A stretch of DNA of 64,000 nucleotides from Mycobacterium shigaense (GCF_002356315.1 NZ_AP018164.1:4588001-4652000), one strand, 5' to 3'; shown: positions 34,646 through 44,506, numbered from the stretch's first letter. Notes: generated by a model from the sequence alone, not told the origin. Translations and numbers: made by a program.

Positions 34646-35704
34646 TCAGACCTCGGGGCAGTAGTGCATCGGGTTGTCGCGCTCGTCGAGGGGCGGCAGG
34701 TTCCGCGCGGGGGTGTGCACCAGCGGCGCATCGGCCGGGATGCGTCCGGCGACGCGGTCCAGGCCGGCCCTCGCCCGCGGATGCTTGCGGAATCGGGTTG
34801 GCACACAAGCGAATACGAGTCGTACGGCGTCGCCGAACCGACGGTGCAGCCATTCGTCGCGCCGCGACCACTGGTAGCCCATCAGGTCACGCACCGGCTG
34901 GTCGTAGAGACCGACGGTGAACCAGACGAAGAAGGGGGCCAGCAGCCTGCGCTGCGCCGCCCACATCCAATCCGGCAGCCACCGCGCGTAGGGCGGTTTG
35001 GGCAGTTCGGTCAGATCGAGGACAGCGCGTGCGGCCCAATTGTCTTCTAATACGTTGCGGCACATTTGGTCCCAGTAGACCTGAAAGTCCTCCCAGGAGG
35101 CCGGCACCGGCCGCATGCTCATGCCGTACATGCGATACCAATCGATGTGCTCGTCGAACAGCTGGCGCTTCTGCGCCTCGGTCAGGCCGCCGCAAAAGCG
35201 TTCCGCGACGATAATGGTGCCGACAAAAAAGGTGGCGTGCGCCCAATAGAAGACGTCGGGGTTCAGTGCGTGGTAGCGGCGGCCTTGTTCGTCTACCCCC
35301 TTGATGTCCACGTGATAGTCACGCACCTCAGCGCCGGTGGTGGGGGCGCGGTCCCCGTCGAACACGACACCGCCGATCGGATACAACGAGCGCAGCAGGC
35401 GCGGCCAGCGCTCCCGGAAGAAGGTCGAGTGGTCGGCGACGGCGGCACCCAGTTGCGGGTGCATGTTCTGCATGGAGCCCGCCCACGGGCCCTGCAACAT
35501 GCCGCGCCAGTCCCCGAAGTAACGCCACGTCAGCGACTCCGGCCCGAGCGGTTTCGGCGGGGCGTCGTAGCCCAGCGGCGACACCGGACAACCGCTGGCG
35601 AGTTCCTCGGCCCCGGCCGCACCCGCCGCCTGCGCGGTGGTAGCTGCGTCGCTACTGGCTCCGGCGCTGGTCAGCGGGCAGACTGCGGACGTATGTTGGG
35701 TCAC
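34646..35704 (-). CDS. MpaB/DUF2236-family oxygenase-like protein (Rv0825c-type)
   Basis: 352 residues from GTG 35704. DUF2236 features are SLTWRYFGDWRGMLQGPWAG, VFYWAHATFFVG (with the His expected to ligand heme in latex-clearing-protein relatives) and a C-terminal VPTRFRKHPRARAGLDR. The protein is helical and has no clear signal peptide. Family members such as MpaB and Lcp use heme for oxygen chemistry, but the substrate of the mycobacterial form is unknown. It is divergent from a TetR gene 68 bp away, which may control it. Confidence 0.82.
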   Translation of the reverse strand: MTQHTSAVCPLTSAGASSDAATTAQAAGAAGAEELASGCPVSPLGYDAPPKPLGPESLTWRYFGDWRGMLQGPWAGSMQNMHPQLGAAVADHSTFFRERWPRLLRSLYPIGGVVFDGDRAPTTGAEVRDYHVDIKGVDEQGRRYHALNPDVFYWAHATFFVGTIIVAERFCGGLTEAQKRQLFDEHIDWYRMYGMSMRPVPASWEDFQVYWDQMCRNVLEDNWAARAVLDLTELPKPPYARWLPDWMWAAQRRLLAPFFVWFTVGLYDQPVRDLMGYQWSRRDEWLHRRFGDAVRLVFACVPTRFRKHPRARAGLDRVAGRIPADAPLVHTPARNLPPLDERDNPMHYCPEV

Positions 35705-35772
35705 GGTCGTACCCCCCGGTCGATACGCTGATTCTGACTACGTGCGTTGTCATTTCCAAGCTTAGGAGCGAT

Positions 35773-36384
35773 GTGCCGTCCGGTCAACGACGGGGCCGTT
35801 GGTCCGGTGTCCCGCTGGAGAGTCGCTACGCCCTGCGCCGCGACAATCTGATCGCCGCGGGTGTACAGCTGCTGGGCGCCGAGAAGGGGCCCGCGTTGAC
35901 CGTCCGTGCCGTCTGCCGCAAGGCCGCGCTGACCGAACGCTACTTCTACGAGAGCTTCTCCGATCGTGACGAATTCGTGCGCGCGGTCTACGACCACGTC
36001 TGCACGCGCGCGATGGAAACGCTGACGTCGGCCGACACCCCCCGCGAAGCCGTCGAGCAGTTCGTCGAGCTGATGGTCGACGACCCCGTGCGCGGCCGCG
36101 TGCTGCTGCTCGCGCCGGCGGTCGAGCCGGTCCTGACGCAGTCGGGCGCGGCGTGGATGCCGACCTTCATCGACCTGCTGCAGCGCAAGCTGTCCCGGAT
36201 CGGCGATCCCGTGCTGCAGAAGATGATCGCCACCAGCCTGGTCGGCGGCTTGTCCAGTTTGTTCACCGCGTATCTGAACCGGCAGCTCGGGGCGACCCGC
36301 ACGCAGTTCATCGATTACTGCGTCAACATGCTGTTCACCACGGCCGCGCCGTATGTGCCGGCCACCGAGGCCGAGTCCGATTAG
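35773..36384 (+). CDS. TetR-family transcriptional regulator
   Basis: 203 residues from GTG 35773, with AGGAG at 35764-35768. The HTH region is RDNLIAAGVQLLGAEKG, TVRAVCRKAALTERYFYESF and SDRDEFVRAVYDHV. The C-terminal helices form a ligand pocket and dimer interface of unknown specificity. It lies between the divergent MpaB-like gene and desA1 (92 bp downstream), so either may be its target. Confidence 0.88.
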   Translation: MPSGQRRGRWSGVPLESRYALRRDNLIAAGVQLLGAEKGPALTVRAVCRKAALTERYFYESFSDRDEFVRAVYDHVCTRAMETLTSADTPREAVEQFVELMVDDPVRGRVLLLAPAVEPVLTQSGAAWMPTFIDLLQRKLSRIGDPVLQKMIATSLVGGLSSLFTAYLNRQLGATRTQFIDYCVNMLFTTAAPYVPATEAESD

Positions 36385-36425
36385 TTATCGCGCCGTGCCG
36401 GGTGGAAACTTGCTGCTACTGGGGT

Positions 36426-36465
36426 ACACAGATATATTGACTGCTACCAATAGACACAGATAACT
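36426..36465 (+). promoter_or_regulatory. desA1 promoter region with direct repeats ACACAGATA
   Basis: ACACAGATA occurs at 36426-36434 and 36454-36462, 28 bp apart. TTGACT at 36437-36442 and GATAAC near 36460 could be -35 and -10 elements. The spacing suggests two regulator contacts on the same DNA face or flanking the polymerase. Confidence 0.4.
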
Positions 36466-36475
36466 GGGGGTTGTC

Positions 36476-37498
36476 ATGTCCGGCACGCTGACCGACCTAC
36501 AGCTGCTGCACGACCTTGAACCGGTGGTGGAGAAGTACCTCAACCGACACCTGAGTATGCACAAGCCCTGGAACCCGCACGACTACATTCCGTGGTCCGA
36601 CGGCAAGAACTTCTACGCGCTCGGCGGCCAGGACTGGGATCCCGAGCAGAGCAAACTCTCCGATCTCGCCCAGGTGGCGATGGTCCAGAACCTGATGACC
36701 GAGGACAATCTGCCCTCCTATCACCGCGAGATCGCGATGAACTTCGGCCTGGACGGCGCGTGGGGTACCTGGGTCAACCGGTGGACCGCCGAGGAGAACC
36801 GGCACGGCATCGCGCTGCGCGACTACCTGGTGGTGACCCGCGCGGTCGACCCGGTCGAGCTGGAGAAGCTGCGTATCGAGGTGGTCAACCGCGGCTTCAG
36901 CCCGGGCCAGAACCACCAGGTGCGGGCCGACCTGTTCGCCGAGAGCCTGTTCGATTCCGTCATCTACGTGACGTTCCAGGAGCTGGCGACCCGGATCTCG
37001 CACCGCAATACGGGCAAGGCGTGCAACGAAGCCGTCGCTGATCAGTTGCTGGGCAAGATCTCGGCCGACGAGAACCTGCACATGATCTTCTACCGCGACG
37101 TGAGCGAGGCCGGGTTCGAGATCTCACCCGACCAGGCGATGAGGTCGCTGCACAAGGTGCTGCGCAACTTCCAGATGCCCGGTTACCAAGTGCCGGACTT
37201 CCGGCGCAAGGCCGTCTTCATCGCCGTCGGCGGCGTGTACGACCCTCGCATCCACCTCGACGACGTGGTCATGCCGGTGCTGAAGAAATGGCGCATCTTT
37301 GAGCGCGAGGACTTCACCGGCGAGGCCGCCGCGATGCGCGACGACCTCGCGCTGCTGATCGAGGAACTCGAGCAGGCCTGCGACAAGTTCGAGGTCTCCA
37401 AGCAGCGCCAGCTCGACCGCGAGGCCCGCACCGGCAAGAAGGTCACCGCCGTCGAACTCCACCGAACCGCCGGCACGCTGACCATGAGCGGGCGGTAA
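36476..37498 (+). CDS. desA1: acyl-[ACP] desaturase DesA1
   Basis: 340 residues. The two di-iron half-sites are visible as WTAEENRHG (about residues 103-111) and ISADENLHM (about 192-200), each EExxH/DExxH-like. The sequence matches the mycobacterial DesA1 group over its whole length, beginning MSGTLTDLQLLHDLEPVVEKY. It introduces a double bond into long acyl chains on ACP for mycolic-acid precursors. Its stop is 7 bp before the dusB start, so the two are probably co-transcribed. Confidence 0.93.
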   Translation: MSGTLTDLQLLHDLEPVVEKYLNRHLSMHKPWNPHDYIPWSDGKNFYALGGQDWDPEQSKLSDLAQVAMVQNLMTEDNLPSYHREIAMNFGLDGAWGTWVNRWTAEENRHGIALRDYLVVTRAVDPVELEKLRIEVVNRGFSPGQNHQVRADLFAESLFDSVIYVTFQELATRISHRNTGKACNEAVADQLLGKISADENLHMIFYRDVSEAGFEISPDQAMRSLHKVLRNFQMPGYQVPDFRRKAVFIAVGGVYDPRIHLDDVVMPVLKKWRIFEREDFTGEAAAMRDDLALLIEELEQACDKFEVSKQRQLDREARTGKKVTAVELHRTAGTLTMSGR

Positions 37499-37505
37499 CC
37501 CGGCG

Positions 37506-38639
37506 GTGCGCATCGGACCCATCGCGCTCGCCAGCCCGGTGGTGCTGGCACCGATGGCCGGCGTGACCAACGTCGCGTTCCGGACCCTGTGTCGCGAACT
37601 GGAACAGTCGAAGGTCGGCACGGTCAGCGGGCTCTACGTCTGCGAGATGGTGACGGCGCGCGCACTCGTCGAGCGCCACCCCGTCACCATGCACATGACG
37701 ACGTTCTCCCCGCAGGAGACGCCGCGCTCGCTGCAGCTCTACACCATCGACCCGGCCACCACGTACGCGGCCGCCAGGATGATCGCGGACGAGGGCCTGG
37801 CCGACCACATCGACATGAACTTCGGTTGCCCGGTGCCCAAGGTCACCAAGCGCGGCGGTGGCGCGGCGCTGCCGTTCAAGCGGCGGCTTTTCGGCCAGAT
37901 CGTCGCCGCGGCCGTGCGCGGCACTGGCGGCACCGACATTCCGGTGACCGTCAAATTCCGCGTCGGTATCGACGACGACCACCACACCCACCTCGACGCC
38001 GGCCGCATCGCCGAATCCGAAGGCGCGGCGGCGGTCGCCCTGCACGCCAGGACCGCGGCCCAGCGCTACTCCGGCACCGCCGATTGGGAACAGATCGCGC
38101 GGCTCAAACAGCAGGTGCGAACCATTCCCGTACTCGGCAACGGCGACATCTATGAGGCCAACGACGCGCTGACCATGATGGCCACCACCGGCTGCGACGG
38201 CGTCGTCATTGGCCGGGGCTGCCTGGGCCGGCCGTGGCTGTTCGCCGAGCTGTCGGCCGCCTTCACCGGAAGCCCGCCGCCGGACCCGCCGAACCTCGGC
38301 GAGGTCGCCGACATCATCCGCCGGCACGGCGAGCTGCTTGCCGCGCATTTCGGCGAGGACAAAGGCATGCGCGATATTCGTAAGCATGTCGCGTGGTACC
38401 TGCACGGCTTTCCCGCCGGCTCGGAGCTGCGCCGGGCCCTGGCGCTGGTCAAGACGCTCGGCGAACTCGACTGCCTGTTGCGCGAACTGGACGGCAGCAT
38501 CCCGTTCCCGGACGCGGCGACCGGTCCGCGCGGCCGGCAGGGTTCGCCCGCGCGGGTGGCGCTCCCGGACGGCTGGCTGACCGACCCCGACGACTGCACG
38601 GTTCCGGCCGGAGCCGACGTCATGCACTCGGGCGGCTGA
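37506..38639 (+). CDS. dus: tRNA-dihydrouridine synthase (DusB-type)
   Basis: 377 residues from GTG 37506. The FMN TIM barrel shows LAPMAGVTNVAFRTLC, DHIDMNFGCPVPKVTKRGGG (catalytic Cys in GCP), VTVKFRVGID, ALHARTAAQRYSG and GCDGVVIGRGCLGRPWLF. It reduces uridines in the D-loop of tRNA using NADPH/FMN. It corresponds to Rv0823c. It follows desA1 closely without its own ribosome site, suggesting coupling. Confidence 0.93.
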   Translation: MRIGPIALASPVVLAPMAGVTNVAFRTLCRELEQSKVGTVSGLYVCEMVTARALVERHPVTMHMTTFSPQETPRSLQLYTIDPATTYAAARMIADEGLADHIDMNFGCPVPKVTKRGGGAALPFKRRLFGQIVAAAVRGTGGTDIPVTVKFRVGIDDDHHTHLDAGRIAESEGAAAVALHARTAAQRYSGTADWEQIARLKQQVRTIPVLGNGDIYEANDALTMMATTGCDGVVIGRGCLGRPWLFAELSAAFTGSPPPDPPNLGEVADIIRRHGELLAAHFGEDKGMRDIRKHVAWYLHGFPAGSELRRALALVKTLGELDCLLRELDGSIPFPDAATGPRGRQGSPARVALPDGWLTDPDDCTVPAGADVMHSGG

Positions 38640-38856
38640 GCCCCACTTCGAAATCGCGTCCACGCCGATTAGTCAGTACGATGTGGACCTTGCTGGATTG
38701 CGCTCAGGTGGCGGTTCGGTCTATCCCGCTGCACGAGGGCTACTGACAACGCGCACACCCAGGGAGCGCGGGTCGCACCACCTGCTAGCGGCAGCGCCGC
38801 CGCGACGCGATGCCGAGACAACCGACGTCCGCAATTGAGCTTCGGAGGCGTAGGAC

Positions 38857-40986
38857 ATGAGGGAGCGCGACACTGACGCCACTTCCGGCCGTCAGCGCGC
38901 GTCGCGCACCGCTTCGGACCCCCTGACCGCGTCGACGCAGAGCGCGGCGCCGTGGGAGCGGTTTGAACCAGCCTTCGACGACAACCTGCACCGGTGGCAG
39001 CCGGAGCCGCCTGCCCAGACGTACCCGGAAGACCCGGAACCGCCCGCCGCCGAGCCCGTCGGGCATCCGGCACGCGACACCGAACGGGCGGGGTCTCATG
39101 CCAGCGGCGGACTCAGCGTCGCCGATCTGATCGCCAAGGTCGGCGCGCAAACCGGTGCGCAACGCACGCATCATCATCTGGATCGGGACCCCGAGCCCGC
39201 CCCGCCCCCACCCCTCGAACTGCAAGACGCCCAGGTCATCGAGACCCCCGCGTACTCGCTGGAAGTCTTCTCGGAGCTGCCCGTCCTGGAGACCACCAAC
39301 TACCCGGGCGTCGACGAGCCCGAACCGGATCAAGACACCGACCCGAAAGCCGGTTCGCGACTTGAGAAGTCGCGGCGAATCCGCATGAAGCAACCCCTGC
39401 CGGACGCGGCGACGGACCGCAGGTCTTGCCGGCGGCCGGTGCTGCTGGCCGGTCGCTCGCTGGCAGCGGCAACCGCGGTGCTGGCCCTGGTATTCACCGG
39501 CGGCGCTTGGCAGTGGAGTTCGTCAAAGAACGCACGGCTCAACGTCATCAGCGCGCTGGATCCAAACTCGAGCGACATCCGCGACCCCAACGGGCAGTAC
39601 GGAGACGAAGACTTCTTGATCGTCGGCGTCGACTCGCGCGCCGGGGACAACGCCAACATGGGTGCCGGCGATACCGACGACGCCGACGGTGCGCGGTCGG
39701 ACACCGTGATGCTGGTGAACATCCCGGCGAACCGCAAACGGGTGGTCGCCGTGTCCTTCCCGCGCGACCTGGCGATCACCCCCATGCAATGCGAAGCGTG
39801 GAACCCAACCACCGGGAAGTACGGACCCCCCTACGACGAGAAGACGAAGACGTGGGGTTCCAAGATGGTCTACACCGAGACCAAATTGAACTCGGCGTAC
39901 GCCTTTGGCGGTCCGAAATGCCTGGTGAAGGAAATCCAGAAGCTCTCCGGATTGAGCATCAACCGCTTCGTCGCCGTCGATTTCTCCGGCTTCGCGAAGG
40001 TGGTCGACGCGCTCGGCGGCGTCGAGGTGTGCAGCAGGACGCCGCTGCACGACTACGAGCTCGGTACGGTCCTGTCCCGTTCGGGTCGCCAGGTCGTCGA
40101 CGGAACGACGGCGCTGAACTACGTCCGGGCCCGGCAGGTGTCCACGGAGAACAACGGTGACTACGGCCGCATCAAACGCCAGCAGTTGTTCCTGTCGTCG
40201 CTGCTGCGTTCGCTCATCTCCGATGACACCCTGACCGACCTCGGCAAGCTCAACAACGTCGTCAACATCATCGCCGGCAACACCTACGTCGACAACGTCA
40301 AGACCAAGGATCTGGTCGAGCTCGGCCGGTCGCTGCAAGGCACGGCGGCCGGGCACTTCACCTTTGTGACCGTGCCGACCGGCGTGACCGACCAGAACGG
40401 CGACGAGCCGCCGCGGACGTCCGACATGCGCGCCCTGTTCGACGCCATTATCAACGACGATCCGCTGCCGATGGAAAACGACCACAACGCGCAGGCCTTG
40501 GACACTCCCCGATCCGGCACGCCCACCACCAAGAAGTCAGCACCGCCCAGCGCCGCTCCCGAGGCTCAGCACCAGCAGGTGACCACCGCGTCACCCGAGG
40601 ACATCACCGTGCGCGTCTCCAACGCGACCAGCCAGAGCGGTCTTGCCACGACGGTGACCGGTCAGCTCAAGCAGAACGGCTTCAACGTGATGTCCCCGGA
40701 TGACTACTCCAGTCAGGTGAATGCCACCACGGTGCTCTTCTCAGCCGGCAACGAGCAGGCGGCCGCGACGGTGGCCTCGACGTTCGCCAGTCCGAAACTC
40801 GAACGCGTCTCGGGTTACGGGCAAGTCGTCCAGGTCGTACTGGGCCCCGACTTCAAATCGGTCAGCGCTCCCCCGCCCACCGGCTCGTCGGTCAACGTCC
40901 AGATAGACCGCAACCCGGGCAACGCGTCGCCCAAACTGCCCGAGGACCTGACGGTGACCAACGCGGCCGATACCACCTGCGAATAA
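38857..40986 (+). CDS. LytR-CpsA-Psr (LCP) family cell-wall ligase with LytR_C domain (Rv0822c-type)
   Basis: 709 residues from ATG 38857, with GGAGG at 38846-38850. A long acidic, Pro-rich cytoplasmic N-terminus (1-190) precedes one membrane helix at about 195-215. The LCP domain has DFLIVGVDSRAGD, RSDTVMLVNIPANRKRV, SFPRDLAI and the Arg-rich NYVRARQVS segment. The LytR_C domain lies near residues 580-670 (ITVRVSNATSQSGLA). LCP enzymes attach arabinogalactan to peptidoglycan. The N-terminal extension is longer than in Lcp1-type proteins. Confidence 0.9.
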   Translation: MRERDTDATSGRQRASRTASDPLTASTQSAAPWERFEPAFDDNLHRWQPEPPAQTYPEDPEPPAAEPVGHPARDTERAGSHASGGLSVADLIAKVGAQTGAQRTHHHLDRDPEPAPPPPLELQDAQVIETPAYSLEVFSELPVLETTNYPGVDEPEPDQDTDPKAGSRLEKSRRIRMKQPLPDAATDRRSCRRPVLLAGRSLAAATAVLALVFTGGAWQWSSSKNARLNVISALDPNSSDIRDPNGQYGDEDFLIVGVDSRAGDNANMGAGDTDDADGARSDTVMLVNIPANRKRVVAVSFPRDLAITPMQCEAWNPTTGKYGPPYDEKTKTWGSKMVYTETKLNSAYAFGGPKCLVKEIQKLSGLSINRFVAVDFSGFAKVVDALGGVEVCSRTPLHDYELGTVLSRSGRQVVDGTTALNYVRARQVSTENNGDYGRIKRQQLFLSSLLRSLISDDTLTDLGKLNNVVNIIAGNTYVDNVKTKDLVELGRSLQGTAAGHFTFVTVPTGVTDQNGDEPPRTSDMRALFDAIINDDPLPMENDHNAQALDTPRSGTPTTKKSAPPSAAPEAQHQQVTTASPEDITVRVSNATSQSGLATTVTGQLKQNGFNVMSPDDYSSQVNATTVLFSAGNEQAAATVASTFASPKLERVSGYGQVVQVVLGPDFKSVSAPPPTGSSVNVQIDRNPGNASPKLPEDLTVTNAADTTCE

Positions 40987-41042
40987 GCATGTTTCATTCC
41001 AGTCGGCCACACTTTTCCCGCACCGAGAAGTAGGCTGGCGGC

Positions 41043-41711
41043 ATGCGGACCGCCTACCATGAGCAGCTCGCGGATCTGTCCGAGAAGCTTGGCGAGATGT
41101 GCGGGTTAGCCGGTGTTGCGATGGAACGCGCCACCCAAGCACTGCTGCAGGCCGACCTTGTGCTGGCCGAGCAGGTGATCTCCGGTCACGCGGAGATCGC
41201 CGCCTTGAGCACCCGCGCCGAGGAGAGTGCGTTCGTACTGCTGGCCTTGCAGGCGCCGGTCGCCGGTGACCTGCGGTCCATCGTGAGCGCCATCCAGATG
41301 GTCGCCGACATCGACCGGATGGGTGCACTGGCCCTGCATGTCGCCAAGATCGCCCGGCGCCGTCACCCGCAGCACGCGCTGCCCGAGGAAGTCAACGGAT
41401 ATTTCGCCGAGATGGGTAGAGTGGCAGTCGAATTGGGCAACAGCGCGCAAGAGGTGTTGCTGTCCCGCGACCCCGAGAAGGCCGCGCGGATCCGCGAAGA
41501 AGACGACGCCATGGACGACCTGCATCGGCACCTGTTCTCAGTGCTGATGGACCGGGAATGGCGGCATGGCGTGGCGGCGGCGGTCGACGTCACGCTGTTG
41601 GGGAGGTTCTACGAGCGCTTCGCCGACCACGCCGTCGAAGTGGCGCGGCGCGTCATCTTCCAGGCGACCGGCAGGTTTCCCGAGGACGAGGCATCACAGC
41701 CCTCCTATTGA
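41043..41711 (+). CDS. phoY2: phosphate-transport regulator PhoU family (PhoY2)
   Basis: 222 residues. Two repeats of the PhoU three-helix bundle are present, with the metal-binding motif patterns RMGALALHVAKIARRR and YERFADHAVEVARRVI. PhoU links the Pst transporter to SenX3-RegX3 signalling and affects persister formation in M. tuberculosis. It is convergent with pstB, 13 bp apart, matching the Rv0821c/Rv0820 order. Confidence 0.93.
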   Translation: MRTAYHEQLADLSEKLGEMCGLAGVAMERATQALLQADLVLAEQVISGHAEIAALSTRAEESAFVLLALQAPVAGDLRSIVSAIQMVADIDRMGALALHVAKIARRRHPQHALPEEVNGYFAEMGRVAVELGNSAQEVLLSRDPEKAARIREEDDAMDDLHRHLFSVLMDREWRHGVAAAVDVTLLGRFYERFADHAVEVARRVIFQATGRFPEDEASQPSY

Positions 41712-41724
41712 GCGACGTCGGCCA

Positions 41725-42501
41725 CTAGCCGAAGCGGCCCGAGATGTAGTCCTCGGTGGCCTTCTCGGCGGGGTTGGAGAAGATCTTCTCGGTGTCATCG
41801 ATCTCGACGAGCCGGCCGGGCTTGCCCGCCGCTTCCAGGTTGAAGAACGCGGTGTAATCGCTGACCCGGGCGGCCTGCTGCATGTTGTGGGTGACGATGA
41901 CGATCGTGTAATCCTGCTTCAACTCGCCGATCAGTTCCTCGATCGCCATCGTCGAAATCGGGTCCAGCGCCGAGCACGGCTCGTCCATCAGCAACACGTC
42001 GGGCTGCACGGCGATCGCCCGCGCGATGCACAACCGCTGCTGCTGCCCGCCCGACAAACCACCGCCGGGCTTGGTCAGACGGTCCTTGACCTCGTCCCAC
42101 AGGTTCGCCCCGCGCAGTGAGTATTCGACGGTATCGTCGAGCAGTTTGCGGTTTCGCACACCCTGCAGCTTCAGGCCGGCCACCACGTTATCGCGAATGG
42201 ACATGGCGGGGAACGGGTTCGGCCGCTGAAACACCATGCCGATGGCGCGACGCACGCCGACGGGATCGACGCCGGGACCGTAGATGTTCTCGTCGTCGAG
42301 CAGCACGGTGCCATCGACCCGGGCGCCCGCAATGACCTCGTGCATCCGGTTCAAGGTGCGCAACACCGTCGTCTTACCGCACCCGGACGCGCCGATGAAC
42401 GCGGTGACGCTGCGGGGCAGAATCGACAGAGTCACATCGGCGACGGCGTGAAACGGTCCGTAGTAGATGTTGACGTCTTTCATGTCTAAGCGCTTGGCCA
42501 C
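41725..42501 (-). CDS. pstB: phosphate ABC transporter ATPase PstB (PhoT)
   Basis: 258 residues from GTG 42501, with AAGGAA upstream; the ATG at 42483 is an alternative. Walker A is FIGASGCGKTTVLR, the Q-loop VFQRPNPFP, the signature LSGGQQQRLCIARA, Walker B VLLMDEPCSALDP and the H-loop THN. It energises phosphate uptake. It is the last gene of a complete minus-strand pstS-pstC-pstA-pstB operon, 13 bp after pstA. In M. tuberculosis the equivalent phoT (Rv0820) stands without the other pst genes. Confidence 0.95.
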   Translation of the reverse strand: MAKRLDMKDVNIYYGPFHAVADVTLSILPRSVTAFIGASGCGKTTVLRTLNRMHEVIAGARVDGTVLLDDENIYGPGVDPVGVRRAIGMVFQRPNPFPAMSIRDNVVAGLKLQGVRNRKLLDDTVEYSLRGANLWDEVKDRLTKPGGGLSGGQQQRLCIARAIAVQPDVLLMDEPCSALDPISTMAIEELIGELKQDYTIVIVTHNMQQAARVSDYTAFFNLEAAGKPGRLVEIDDTEKIFSNPAEKATEDYISGRFG

Positions 42502-42514
42502 TGGTATTCCTTGC

Positions 42515-43429
42515 CTATGGACTCTTCGGGGCAAAAAACATCGAGACCACCCTGGCCCCGATATTGATGACGGCAATGATCGCTATCAGTGTGAGCGCTG
42601 CGCCCCATAATCGCTCGGTGGGAACCGGATTGACGCCGGCACCGGCCGACGTCTGGTCGTACATCATTCCCGGCAGCGTCCCCATGAACCCGCGGAAAAT
42701 ATTCAGATTGATCGCCTGGGAATAGCCGACCAGGATCAGCAGCGGCGCCGTCTCGCCCAGCACCCTGGCCACCGCCAACAGGATCCCCGTGACTATGCCC
42801 GACAATCCGGTCGGAATCACCACTCTGGCAATGGTTTTCCACTTCGGCACGCCCAGGGCGTAGCTGGCTTCGCGCAGATCCGCCGGAACGATCCGCAACA
42901 TCTCTTCGGTGGCCCGCACGATGACCGGCAGCATCAGCAACACCAGCGCCAGCGACGCGGCAAGCTGCGAACGGGGAAAGCCGAGGGTCGCCACGAACAG
43001 TGCGTAGATGAACAGCGCCGCCACGATCGCAGGCACACCACTGAGGATGTCCACCATGAACGACGTCAGCCTGGCCAGCGGGCTTCCGCCGCCGTACTCG
43101 ACCAGGTACACCGCGATCAGCAGGCCGATCGGCACGGAGATCGCGGCGCACACCACGCCCTGCAGCAGCGTGCCGAGGATCGCGTGGTAGGCACCACCGC
43201 CGCTCACGAAGGCCGTCATCCCCGCTTGCGAATGCGTCCACCACGCCGAGGTCGCGATCGCCCGGAAGCCCCTGACGGCGACCGAGCACAACACCCAGAG
43301 CAACGGCGCCAAGGCGATCAGCAGCGACAGCGAAACAAGGACCGTCGCAACATTATTCGCCACGCGTCGACGCGGGCTGAGCGTGGACAGCTTCCTGGCC
43401 TTGAGTGGCCGGTCGAAGATAGTGGTCAT
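42515..43429 (-). CDS. pstA: phosphate ABC transporter permease PstA
   Basis: 304 residues from ATG 43429, overlapping the pstC stop (ATGA). About six membrane helices surround the permease EAA loop (EASYALGVPKWKTIARVVIP). The periplasmic loops and ETAPLLILVGYS segment are typical PstA. It pairs with PstC to form the phosphate channel. A much longer open frame continues upstream in this phase but is antisense-like noise inside pstC. Confidence 0.93.
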   Translation of the reverse strand: MTTIFDRPLKARKLSTLSPRRRVANNVATVLVSLSLLIALAPLLWVLCSVAVRGFRAIATSAWWTHSQAGMTAFVSGGGAYHAILGTLLQGVVCAAISVPIGLLIAVYLVEYGGGSPLARLTSFMVDILSGVPAIVAALFIYALFVATLGFPRSQLAASLALVLLMLPVIVRATEEMLRIVPADLREASYALGVPKWKTIARVVIPTGLSGIVTGILLAVARVLGETAPLLILVGYSQAINLNIFRGFMGTLPGMMYDQTSAGAGVNPVPTERLWGAALTLIAIIAVINIGARVVSMFFAPKSP

Positions 43430-44457
43430 CGAGCGCCTCGCGGTGTTCGGGCCACGGCCGCCCGGGCCACGGCGTCGGCCGCAAACGTCAGGGCGAAGAG
43501 CACCAGGCCCGCGGCTATGTACGCGCCGGCCTTGTATTCGTTGTTGAATTCCCATGCAGCAGAGGCGATCTTGGTCGCAAAGGTCGAACCACCGTCGAAT
43601 AGTGACCAGCCGAACGGTGTTTGGGTGCCACGAAGGATGAGCAGCAAGGCCACTGTCTCGCCCAGCGCACGTCCCAGACCGAGCACCGCACCGCTGAAGT
43701 AGCCCGACCGCCCGAACGGCAGCACCGTGGTCTTGACCACCTCCCAGCGAGTCGCGCCGAGTGCGAGCGCGGCCTCGATCTCGTCGTGGGGGGTCTTGAC
43801 GAACACTTCGCGGGCGACCGCGGCGATGATCGGCAGGATCATCACCGCCAAAACGACTCCGCCGGTGAAGATTGTGCCGCCGCCGGCCACCGACGCGTTG
43901 CCGGTGGCGAACAGAAAGCACCAGCCCATCCAGTGGTTCAGCCAGACCGCCACGGGTCGCAATTGCGGTGCCAGCACATGCAGGCCCCAGATCCCGTAGA
44001 TGATCGAGGGCACGGCGGCCAGCAGGTCGACGGTGTATGCCAACGGCGCGGCGAGCCGGCGCGGCGCGTACTGGGTGAGAAAGATGGCGACGCCCAACGC
44101 AACGGGCATCGCCAGGATCAAGGCGAACAGGGATACGCACACCGTCACCTGCAACAGGTCGGAGATCCCGAAGTGCATCGACGACGGGTCGGTGGTGATC
44201 CACTTACCGCCGTAGGTGAAGAAGTTCTCCCGGTTGTGCCGCAACGCCGGAATCGCGCGAATCAGCAGGAATCCGCCGATCGCGACGACGAGCACGACGA
44301 TCAGGGCACCCGAGGCCTCGGCCATCCGGCGGACGATCCCGTCGCCCCAGTGGGACCCCGCATCGTCCCATGACGTGCTGCGCGTCACCGCCGACTCGGC
44401 GGATGGCGCGGAGACGACCGCGCCCGATCCTGAGTGGGCTGGGTTTGGCGTTGTCAC
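43426..44457 (-). CDS. pstC: phosphate ABC transporter permease PstC
   Basis: 343 residues from GTG 44457. About six helices; the EAA loop reads EAALALGATRWEVVKTTVLP and the preceding AVPSIIYGIWGLHVLAP is the PstC signature. An N-terminal cytoplasmic tail of about 40 residues (Ser/Ala-rich) precedes the first helix. It lies 49 bp downstream of pstS. Confidence 0.93.
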   Translation of the reverse strand: MTTPNPAHSGSGAVVSAPSAESAVTRSTSWDDAGSHWGDGIVRRMAEASGALIVVLVVAIGGFLLIRAIPALRHNRENFFTYGGKWITTDPSSMHFGISDLLQVTVCVSLFALILAMPVALGVAIFLTQYAPRRLAAPLAYTVDLLAAVPSIIYGIWGLHVLAPQLRPVAVWLNHWMGWCFLFATGNASVAGGGTIFTGGVVLAVMILPIIAAVAREVFVKTPHDEIEAALALGATRWEVVKTTVLPFGRSGYFSGAVLGLGRALGETVALLLILRGTQTPFGWSLFDGGSTFATKIASAAWEFNNEYKAGAYIAAGLVLFALTFAADAVARAAVARTPRGAR

Positions 44458-44506
44458 TGTGATCCCGTCACGGCTGGTTCTGCTATTGCTCCTGGAACCC
44501 GAGGGT

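Noticed and set aside
43430..44203. N-terminal extension of the pstA frame to 562 residues
   Set aside because: The added 258 codons lie antiphase inside pstC and do not encode helices; the ATG at 43429 with ATGA overlap is the natural start.
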